This document shows, piece by piece, positions 24,680-30,651 of a stretch of DNA of 35,905 nucleotides (position 1 is its first letter; every line of letters begins with the position of its first letter). The DNA is from JBBQRS01 sp038214535 (GTDB taxonomy: Bacteria > Chloroflexota > Anaerolineae > CG2-30-64-16), in contig JBBQRS010000046.1 in assembly GCA_038214535.1 (NCBI GenBank), positions 1 through 35,905 on the forward strand, read 5' to 3'. The notes beneath the pieces were generated by a model, which was not told the DNA's origin, did no database searches, and saw only the letters and a program-made list of their open reading frames with translations. The position numbers and the translations under genes were made by a program.

Positions 24680-25077
24680 TTGATACCAGCATTCTTATCG
24701 CCTACGCACGCGGCCGGCTGGACGTGCCGGCGCGCGTGATGGATCGCGAGGCTGAGGAAGCGTTTCTTTCCGTGATCTCCGCCAGTGAATTGCTCCACGG
24801 CGTTCAACGTGCGGTAGACCCCGCCATTCGCGCCCGACGGCTGGCGTTCGTGGAAGCCGTGCTCGCGCGCTTTCCGGCGCTGGAGATTGACCCGGAGGCG
24901 GCGCGTACCCACGCGGCTTTGTGGAGCGACCTGGCGCAGCGTGGCGAGATGATCGGCGTACACGACTCATGGATCGCGGCCACCTGCATCGCGCGCGATC
25001 TGACCCTTGTTACAGCCAATATCCGCGAGTTCTCTCGCGTACCCGGTCTGCGCGTCGAGGATTGGAGCGCCGAGTAG
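24667..25077 (+). CDS. PIN-domain toxin, VapC type
   Basis: A 136-residue PIN-domain ribonuclease. Acidic residues of the active site are visible: Asp6 in ILIDTSILIAYARG, Glu41 in SASELLHGV, Asp100 in GVHDSWIAATCIARDL, and the TANIREF stretch near 116-122 that closes the fold. VapC toxins cleave RNA, often initiator tRNA or rRNA; the target here is unknown. The start is GTG 24667, inside the antitoxin gene, so the toxin is translationally coupled to it. All acidic positions look intact, so it is probably active. Confidence 0.9.
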   Translation: MAILIDTSILIAYARGRLDVPARVMDREAEEAFLSVISASELLHGVQRAVDPAIRARRLAFVEAVLARFPALEIDPEAARTHAALWSDLAQRGEMIGVHDSWIAATCIARDLTLVTANIREFSRVPGLRVEDWSAE

Positions 25078-25109
25078 CTCCCGCACACCCACGCAAATGT
25101 AAGACTTGA

Positions 25110-25197
25110 CTTACTCACCACCAAGACGCGAAGAACACCAAGATTTTCTTCCTTATCTTCTTTGCTTTGTGCTCTTGGTGTCTTGGTGGTGAGTAAG
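25110..25197. repeat. Palindromic repeat, CAAG type
   Basis: An 18-bp perfect stem CTTACTCACCACCAAGAC (25110-25127) with 25180-25197, continuing inward at 11 of 15 positions. CAAG/GAAG units are spaced 8 and 9 bases, and the loop is T/C-rich. It lies between the PIN toxin and the convergent TrmH gene. Confidence 0.8.
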
Positions 25198-25199
25198 AG

Positions 25200-25231
25200 T
25201 TACTTCGTTCCTTCGTTCCTTCGTGGTGAAT
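25200..25231. repeat. Solo repeat arm, GAAG type
   Basis: Read on the minus strand, TTCACCACGAAGGAACGAAGGAACGAAG carries three CGAAG units with an 8-base period and nearly matches the left arm at 16412-16437. I see no complementary arm nearby. It provides the last codons and stop of the TrmH gene. Confidence 0.7.
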
Positions 25232-26036
25232 CCGAATTCGCCCGTGCCCACAGATACATCAGCACCCCACCCGCCACGGCCACGTTGAGCGACTCGGCCC
25301 TACCCACCATCGGCAGACGCACCCATGCCTCGACTTGCGCCGCGAGATCGTCCGACAGCCCGCGCGCCTCGTTGCCCAGCGCCAGCGCCACATTGCCGCC
25401 CCATGCGCCTTCACCCCACAACGCGCCGCGGTGCGCGTCCGCGCCCACCAGTCGGATGTTTCGTCCACGCAACCAATCCGCCAACCCCGTCACGTCTGAT
25501 GTACGCACGATGGGTACGTTGAACAAAGAACCCATCGTGCTGCGCACCACCTTGGGGTCGAATGGGTCCACGCATGGCTCGATGAGGATCACGGCTTGCG
25601 CGCCCACCGCGTCCGCCGTGCGGATCAGCGTGCCCAGGTTGCCGGGGTCCTGGATGCGGTCAACCGCGAGCAGCAGCGCCGGATCGCGGAGCGTCAGGTC
25701 CGCTAACTGTATCTGGAACAGCGCGAAAGTTGCGACGATGCCCTGCGGCTGCTCGCGGTCCGAGAGGCGCGCCAGCACCTCCGACGAAACGGGCGTCAGC
25801 TCGGCCCCCTCAGCGCGGAAACGCGCGATCAGCCGCGGCGCTTCCTGCCCGGCGAACAGCGCTTCGCAGTAGAACACCTCGCGCGGGCGCGCGCCCGCGT
25901 CCAACGCCATGTGGAGGATTTGCAGCCCCTCCGCCATGAAGCGCCCCTGCGCCTCGCGGTGTTTGCGCTGCGTCAGCTTACGCGCCTCCACGATGCGCGA
26001 ATTGGCCGTGCTGGTGATCGTAGATAATTGGGTCAT
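25200..26036 (-). CDS. TrmH/SpoU family RNA 2'-O-methyltransferase
   Basis: A 278-residue SPOUT-class enzyme that would methylate a ribose 2'-OH in rRNA or tRNA. An N-terminal substrate-binding domain (residues about 10-105, with LTQRKHREAQGRFMAEG and SDREQPQGIVA) precedes the knotted domain: motif 1 DRIQDPGNLGTLIRTADA (126-143), motif 2 LALGNEARGLSD (218-229) and motif 3 LPMVGRAESLNVAVAGGVLMY (241-261). The final residues SPRRNEGTK and the stop codon are encoded by a GAAG-type repeat arm. There is no Shine-Dalgarno sequence. TATACT lies seven bases ahead of the predicted transcription start at the ATG, so the message may be leaderless. Confidence 0.93.
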   Translation of the reverse strand: MTQLSTITSTANSRIVEARKLTQRKHREAQGRFMAEGLQILHMALDAGARPREVFYCEALFAGQEAPRLIARFRAEGAELTPVSSEVLARLSDREQPQGIVATFALFQIQLADLTLRDPALLLAVDRIQDPGNLGTLIRTADAVGAQAVILIEPCVDPFDPKVVRSTMGSLFNVPIVRTSDVTGLADWLRGRNIRLVGADAHRGALWGEGAWGGNVALALGNEARGLSDDLAAQVEAWVRLPMVGRAESLNVAVAGGVLMYLWARANSDSPRRNEGTK

Positions 26037-26042
26037 GTCAGA

Positions 26043-26048
26043 AGTATA
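26043..26048 (-). promoter_or_regulatory. Possible -10 element for the TrmH gene
   Basis: TATACT on the minus strand (26048-26043) places the transcription start at about 26036, the first base of the ATG. The -35 would lie inside the flanking GGAG repeat (TTCTCC at 17 bases), a poor match. Confidence 0.35.
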
Positions 26049-26050
26049 CC

Positions 26051-26111
26051 ATCACGCGGAGACGCGGAGAACGCGGAGGCTTTTATTTCTCCTCCGCGTT
26101 CTCCGCGTGAT
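26051..26111. repeat. Palindromic repeat, GGAG type, unequal arms
   Basis: Left arm ATCACGCGGAGACGCGGAG and on (26051-26079) has three CGCGGAG units; the right arm (26091-26111) has only two, so one 8-base unit is missing. The loop is GCTTTTATTTC-like and A/T-rich. It lies between the NrfD-like and TrmH genes. Confidence 0.8.
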
Positions 26112-26120
26112 TACGTCTTG

Positions 26121-27365
26121 TTATGCAGCCGTGACCGAATGCTCCTCTTTCGGGAAGACGGGCAGGTACTTCACTGCCAGGGCGAAGACCGTCGCGCCCA
26201 TCGTGAGCAGCGCCAGGCTGAACGAGATTTCCATGATCGAAGGCATGTACACCGGGCCGGTGAACTGCCAGAGACCGAACATGGACACGTTCAAACGGTT
26301 CAAGATGCCGCCAAACACCACCAGTGCGCCGGCCGCAAAGAGCCCGTTCTTGCTCGCTCGCACCTTTGGCTGCGCCATGAGGATCGCAGGCACGATCACG
26401 CCGAGGCCAATCTCCAGCCAGAAGAACATGGCGTTAAGATCGGGCGTGAAGAGCAACGGCGCCTTGCCGCGGGCAACCACATCCGCCAGCTTGACGACCG
26501 CATAGAACGCCAGCAGCACGGCATTGGCCTTAGCCAGGCGTCCGAGCAAGTCCTGATGCAATCCACGCTTCAGGCCCCGCGCCGTCAGGTTCGACTCCAC
26601 CGTCACCATGCCCAGCCCGACGGTAATCGCCGAAATCCAGAAGAAGACCGGCAGCCACGGCGTGTACCAAAGATCATGCAGCTTGCCGGGCGTGATGAGC
26701 CACAGCGAACCGAGCGATGACTGGTGCATCGTTGAAAGCACGATACCCAGGATCACCAGCGGCAGGGTGATGGCATGCACGATCTTCCACGCCTTACGCC
26801 AGCGCAAGCGCTCGAAGAGGGCCGGGCTGAACTCCACCGCTAATACGATCGTGTAGCACATCACGCACATCGCCAGTTCGAACATCACCGAATGCACGTT
26901 CCAGTGCACCAACGTGTTCCAGATGTTATACGGCCGGCCCAGGTCAATGAGCAAAGCAACGATGAGCAGCGAATAGCCCAGGAACGCCGTCAGGATCGTC
27001 GAACGCAGGATCGGCCGATAGTGCTCAAGGCCGAAGACATAGACCAACCCCGCCAGCACAAATGCACCGCCGCCCAGCATCGCGCCCGCCATCACGTCAA
27101 ACCCGATCCAGAAGCCGAAGGGGGTCGCGTCTGACAGGTTAGTAACCCCGCCGATCCCACGCGCCATGCGCAGGATGATCGTAATCGCGGCCATAGACCA
27201 CAGGGCCAGAACCACGCCAAGCGCCAGCACAAAGCCGGGTGAGAACTTCAACTGCACCCCGTTGAAGCGCCGCATCAGGGCGTATCCAATGCCGACGACC
27301 AGCATCAGCGGCACGATGACCCGCAAAATGAACAGCGCGGCCAGCATAATAATATCTTGCAGCAT
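26121..27365 (-). CDS. NrfD/HybB-type quinone-interacting membrane subunit
   Basis: A 414-residue protein with about ten hydrophobic segments and the layout of the NrfD/PsrC superfamily: an early GIGYALMRRFNGVQ loop, GFWIGFDVMAGAMLGGGAFVLAGLVYV, YSLLIVALLIDLGRPYNIWNTLVHWNVHSVMFELAMCVM (the LDLGRP..W and H..S.MFE pattern of HybB-like members) and HQSSLGSLW. These subunits exchange electrons with membrane quinones and bind a periplasmic FeS protein. Start is ATG 27365, two bases after the HybA-like stop, with AAGGAGA upstream. Last gene of the respiratory operon. No molybdopterin or hydrogenase catalytic subunit is present nearby, so the electron donor or acceptor enzyme is unknown. Confidence 0.9.
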   Translation of the reverse strand: MLQDIIMLAALFILRVIVPLMLVVGIGYALMRRFNGVQLKFSPGFVLALGVVLALWSMAAITIILRMARGIGGVTNLSDATPFGFWIGFDVMAGAMLGGGAFVLAGLVYVFGLEHYRPILRSTILTAFLGYSLLIVALLIDLGRPYNIWNTLVHWNVHSVMFELAMCVMCYTIVLAVEFSPALFERLRWRKAWKIVHAITLPLVILGIVLSTMHQSSLGSLWLITPGKLHDLWYTPWLPVFFWISAITVGLGMVTVESNLTARGLKRGLHQDLLGRLAKANAVLLAFYAVVKLADVVARGKAPLLFTPDLNAMFFWLEIGLGVIVPAILMAQPKVRASKNGLFAAGALVVFGGILNRLNVSMFGLWQFTGPVYMPSIMEISFSLALLTMGATVFALAVKYLPVFPKEEHSVTAA

Positions 27366-27367
27366 GA

Positions 27368-28273
27368 TCAGGATTCTCCTTCGCTTGACGTGTCGTTGTC
27401 CCAATCCGGCTCATGATCCTGCCAGCCGTTGCGTTTCCGAGTGATCATCGAAGCGCCGCCCAGCACCACCGCCATCCCCACCGCCACGTATGGGATCTTC
27501 GACATCACATCCCAGGTGTACGCGGGCAGCGGACGGGTCGGCACATCCATGCGGAAACCGAGCTCCTCGAACGGCGTGTCGGAGATGTAGAGCATCGCCG
27601 TGCCGCCGGCCTCGTGTTCGCCGTAGACGTGATCTACGTACACATCGGGGCTGGTTGCGATCCGCGAGTGCGCCTCTGCAAGCAGTTCGCCGCGCGTACC
27701 GAACTTCAGCGCGCCGGCGGGGCATGAAATCGCGCACGCAGGCGACTCGCCCTCGCGTTGCCGTTCGATGCAGAACATGCATTTGTGGATTTCGGGCGTC
27801 AGGCCGTCTTGCCACTCGAACGTCGGCACGCCGAAGGGGCAACTCACCATGCAGTAACGGCAGCCCAGGCAGCGCTCGAGCCGATAGTCAATCGGGCCTT
27901 CTTCTGTCTGATGCAGCGCGGACACGGGGCACGCCGAAGCGCACGCCGGGTTCAGGCAGTGCATACACTGCGTCTTGACCCAGCGGGTCTTGTCGTTTGC
28001 CAGGTCGTGGCGCACCGGCACGGTCAGCACCTGCGGTCCCAGCTTTCCCAGCTCGTCTTCAGTCGGCTCAAGCCCGTTGGACTCGCAGCACGCCCGCTCA
28101 CACGCCCCACAGCCCACACACCGGCTGATGTCAATCAACATCGAGGGCACGTTCATCGGATCAACGCCGACCCCGGTGGATGCCTGGGCTTTCTGTGTCT
28201 GCGCGGCCAGCGTCGCTGCGCCGGTTGCGGCGGCGCCGAGTTTCAAAAATTGGCGTCTGGAAATGCCGGTCAT
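27368..28273 (-). CDS. Tat-exported four-cluster ferredoxin-like subunit (HybA/NrfC type)
   Basis: A 301-residue iron-sulfur protein. It opens with a twin-arginine signal, SRRQFLKLGAAATGAATLAA, so it is folded in the cytoplasm and exported. Four cysteine groups for 4Fe-4S clusters follow: CVGCGACERAC, CMHCLNPACASACP, CLGCRYCMVSCP and CMFCIERQREGESPACAISCP. A C-terminal hydrophobic helix (IPYVAVGMAVVLGGASMI) anchors it, as in HybA. It would shuttle electrons between the octaheme cytochrome and the NrfD-like quinone subunit. Its ATG overlaps the cytochrome stop by four bases. Confidence 0.92.
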   Translation of the reverse strand: MTGISRRQFLKLGAAATGAATLAAQTQKAQASTGVGVDPMNVPSMLIDISRCVGCGACERACCESNGLEPTEDELGKLGPQVLTVPVRHDLANDKTRWVKTQCMHCLNPACASACPVSALHQTEEGPIDYRLERCLGCRYCMVSCPFGVPTFEWQDGLTPEIHKCMFCIERQREGESPACAISCPAGALKFGTRGELLAEAHSRIATSPDVYVDHVYGEHEAGGTAMLYISDTPFEELGFRMDVPTRPLPAYTWDVMSKIPYVAVGMAVVLGGASMITRKRNGWQDHEPDWDNDTSSEGES

Positions 28274-29247
28274 GAGTTCTCCTTCTCCTCTTCAGTAGTG
28301 TCATGAGGGCGACGCAGCAACGCCATGGCCGCGATGCCTGCAACCAGCCCGATGAAACCGCCGATGCCAAACACCAGACCCATCCCGGCGACGGCGACAT
28401 TGCGCATTGAGGTTAACCGTTGCTCCAGCGCCTGAACCTGTTCCGACGATGCTGCAACTTCTACGGCCATCGCGAGTTCCGTGCCGGCGGCAGTCACTCC
28501 CGTGGCCGTCCCGGCAGTATGCGCGCTTAAGTTTTTCGCATGGCAATCCATGCACGCCTGCGAGTTCACGTCAAAATCGTGAATGCCGGACGCCACCGCC
28601 ATACCCATCGGTTCGTGCGGCTCGGTCGTCTGCTTCGGCATGTGGCAGCCGGAACATTCCAGGCCGTCAATGTTGTGCGTAACGTGGGTCGCCTGCATCT
28701 GGCGCGCTTCATGACAGGCCGAGCAAAGGGTTTCTTCGCTACCCGTGCGCAACCCCTGTGAGTGGGAAAGGTGGCAATCGAAGCACTCGATGTTCTTCTG
28801 TCCGTGCGCGCTCTGCTCCCATTCGACAAACGTCGCCTGATGGCAGGTGCGGCAGGTCTCAGACTTCATCGGTAGGATCATCGTCGCCCCGCCGGGGTGG
28901 CCTTCGACATACGGCCCGTGGCACGCTTCGCAGGAGATGCCCTCACCCGTCGCCGTGTCCGGCCCGGTGGTGTGGCATTGCAGACATAGCTCCTGGTCTT
29001 GCGTTACTTCCAACGCGGCCTGGAATACGGGGTCGCTGGCGGCGGTGGCGTGCGTGGATTCCTGCCAGAGCTTGTACTCATCTGCGTGGCAGTTCTGGCA
29101 AGCCGGCGGCTGATCGGTCTGTGGATTCGGTGAGTCTAACGGCGCAGCGTAGCCGGTTGGGACGAAGGCAACGCTCAAAATCAATACGGTGAGGAGGAGT
29201 ACAGCGACCGTCACTCCTCCTCTAAATACTTGGTCACGAGTTTTCAT
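28270..29247 (-). CDS. Membrane-anchored octaheme cytochrome c
   Basis: A 325-residue multiheme cytochrome with eight CxxCH motifs starting at Cys50, 88, 106, 132, 155, 175, 198 and 232. An N-terminal hydrophobic stretch (11-28) is a signal peptide or anchor (possible cleavage after GYA), and a C-terminal helix (about 286-311) anchors it to the membrane, followed by an acidic tail. The heme spacing and HATAASDPVFQAAL, ISCEACHGP and HMPKQTTEPHEPM resemble the cytochrome c554/nitrite-reductase-like multiheme class. It is exported and would carry electrons on the outer face of the membrane. Whether it is a terminal reductase cannot be told; no CxxCK motif is present. Confidence 0.92.
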   Translation of the reverse strand: MKTRDQVFRGGVTVAVLLLTVLILSVAFVPTGYAAPLDSPNPQTDQPPACQNCHADEYKLWQESTHATAASDPVFQAALEVTQDQELCLQCHTTGPDTATGEGISCEACHGPYVEGHPGGATMILPMKSETCRTCHQATFVEWEQSAHGQKNIECFDCHLSHSQGLRTGSEETLCSACHEARQMQATHVTHNIDGLECSGCHMPKQTTEPHEPMGMAVASGIHDFDVNSQACMDCHAKNLSAHTAGTATGVTAAGTELAMAVEVAASSEQVQALEQRLTSMRNVAVAGMGLVFGIGGFIGLVAGIAAMALLRRPHDTTEEEKENS

Positions 29248-29263
29248 GGTTTATCCTCTAGCG

Positions 29264-29746
29264 TCACATCGTTGGGTAGCGCTGAAAAACGTCACATTCA
29301 ACGCACTGTTCGGGGATCTTGCCTTCGGCGTCCAGATGGGCTTGCCAGCACGGCACGCCGGGGTTCGCCGGAACGGCGCACGACGCCATCGCTTCTTCGG
29401 TGCAGCCCTTCTCGTCCCAGCAGTGCTGCGCCGTAGCGGCCATCATCATGCCCGGTTGCAGCGGAATAGATTTGGCGGCGGGCGGCGGGATGAAGGTCGG
29501 CAACGGGCCGGGAGCCGGAGCGCGGCGTTGCGCCGGGCGGGCAGGCTGAACGGGAAGAGCGGGCGCTTCGAGGGCGATCGCCGGTTGCTCAGCGGCCTCA
29601 GCAGATTGTGCGGCGCGGGCTTCGGCTTCCCACCGTGCGTCCAGCCGTTTGAGGAAATACGCGGCCCCGGCCATCAAGGCCAGCGGCACGCCGAAACGGA
29701 GCAGGACCATTACCACAAGCCCAACAACATCTAAAAAGTCTAACAT
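29264..29746 (-). CDS. Membrane-anchored protein with a two-CW-like cysteine domain
   Basis: A 160-residue protein: an N-terminal transmembrane helix (about 7-31), a Pro/Ala-rich linker (about 45-95), then a cysteine domain with C-W-DEKG-C, a further Cys in MASC, PC-W and C-VE-C-DVF. The paired Cys-Trp steps and closing C-x2-C-x-VF pattern resemble 'two-CW' domains seen in signalling and redox proteins. Six cysteines suggest metal or cluster binding. It is the first gene of the cytochrome operon, 16 bases before the octaheme gene, with GGGAGGTG before the ATG. Function is unknown; it may assemble or sense the complex. Confidence 0.75.
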   Translation of the reverse strand: MLDFLDVVGLVVMVLLRFGVPLALMAGAAYFLKRLDARWEAEARAAQSAEAAEQPAIALEAPALPVQPARPAQRRAPAPGPLPTFIPPPAAKSIPLQPGMMMAATAQHCWDEKGCTEEAMASCAVPANPGVPCWQAHLDAEGKIPEQCVECDVFQRYPTM

Positions 29747-29779
29747 GGTTCACCTCCCGATGAATGGACACGCTTTGTG

Positions 29780-29808
29780 CGGTGTTTTCTACATACAGCT
29801 TAACACCG
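29780..29808. promoter_or_regulatory. Inverted repeat upstream of the cytochrome operon
   Basis: CGGTGTT (29780-29786) and AACACCG (29802-29808), a 7-bp perfect inverted repeat with a 15-base centre, lies 33 bases upstream of the first gene of the respiratory operon. It could be an operator, for example for the adjacent two-component regulator; that is a guess. Confidence 0.35.
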
Positions 29809-29911
29809 AACGGGCGGTCGTTCCATCGGTTGGTTTTCCCATCTTGTGCGTGGGGTGAAAGTCCCATGCCGAGAAGTAGACAAGGGGGTGGGGACGGGGA
29901 AACAAGTAGAT

Positions 29912-29981
29912 AAGTACACAGGTAGACAAGGAAACAAGAGCGGGGTGCAGGAGCCTTGTTTCCTTGTCTACCTGTGTACTT
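29912..29981. repeat. Long palindromic repeat, AAGTA type
   Basis: A 27-bp perfect stem (29912-29938 with 29955-29981). Each arm is a tandem of 8-base units (AAGTACAC, AGGTAGAC, AAGGAAAC), and pairing continues outward at 8 of 11 positions. The 16-base loop is G-rich here, unlike the other repeats. It lies just beyond the response regulator stop. Confidence 0.9.
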
Positions 29982-29994
29982 GTTACCTGTTTAT

Positions 29995-30651
29995 TTACAG
30001 TTCAATCAAGCCCTTCTCGATCGCGTACCGCACCAACTCGACGCGGTTGTGCAGATCGAGCTTCGTCATGATGTTCTCGCGGTGCCGGTTCACCGTCTTC
30101 GGGCTGATCACCAGTTGCTCGGCGATTTCGGGGTTGCTGAGGCCCTGCGCGATCAGCGTCAGCACCTCGCGCTCCCGGTCGGTGAGCACATCGAAGGCGC
30201 GCCCCGGCCCTTCCGGTCGCTCGGGGCGATCCAGATAATCATTGACGAGGGCGCGCGCTACGGAAGGAAACAGATAGACTCCGCCGCCCCGCACCGCGCG
30301 GATGGCGGCGACCAGGTCGTTGGGTGCAGCGCGCTTCGGGATATACCCGGACGCGCCCGCCCCCAACATCTCGAAGAAATACTGGTCATCTTCGTGCATG
30401 GTCAGCGCCAGCACCGCTACGCCGGGCGCACCCACCTTGATCTTGCGCGTCGCCTCGATGCCGTTCATATCGGGCATGGAAATATCCATCAACACGACGT
30501 CAGGCGTCAGTTCCAACGCTAGGCGCACGCCTTCGACCCCGTTCTCGGCTTCACCCACGATTTGCAGGTCCGGATCGGCGGCCAACAACATGCGCAGCCC
30601 GGCCCGCACCACCGCATGGTCATCCACCAGCAAAATAGTGATCGGCGTCAT
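29995..30651 (-). CDS. NarL/LuxR-type response regulator
   Basis: A 218-residue two-domain regulator. The receiver domain has LLVDDHAVVRAGL, the phosphoacceptor Asp56 in VLMDISMPDMNG and Lys106 in GYIPKRA. The C-terminal LuxR-type helix-turn-helix has LTDREREVLTLIAQGLSNPEIAEQL and SPKTVNRHRENIMTKL. Start ATG 30651 has GGAGGAAG upstream and overlaps the kinase stop by four bases (ATGA), so sensor and regulator are co-translated. The frame begins seven codons earlier, but that lacks a ribosome site. Because it lies next to the cytochrome operon, it may regulate that operon (inferred). Confidence 0.94.
   Translation of the reverse strand: MTPITILLVDDHAVVRAGLRMLLAADPDLQIVGEAENGVEGVRLALELTPDVVLMDISMPDMNGIEATRKIKVGAPGVAVLALTMHEDDQYFFEMLGAGASGYIPKRAAPNDLVAAIRAVRGGGVYLFPSVARALVNDYLDRPERPEGPGRAFDVLTDREREVLTLIAQGLSNPEIAEQLVISPKTVNRHRENIMTKLDLHNRVELVRYAIEKGLIEL

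Noticed and set aside
25110..25232. Closely spaced repeats that look like a small CRISPR array
   Set aside because: Units are 8-9 bases, contiguous, and form hairpin arms; there are no unique spacers and no cas genes.
29842..29875. Sequence GTGCGTGGGGTGAAAGTCCC, similar to the 5' part of some group II introns
   Set aside because: Too short; no reverse transcriptase gene, no domain V hairpin and no matching 3' end seen in the window.
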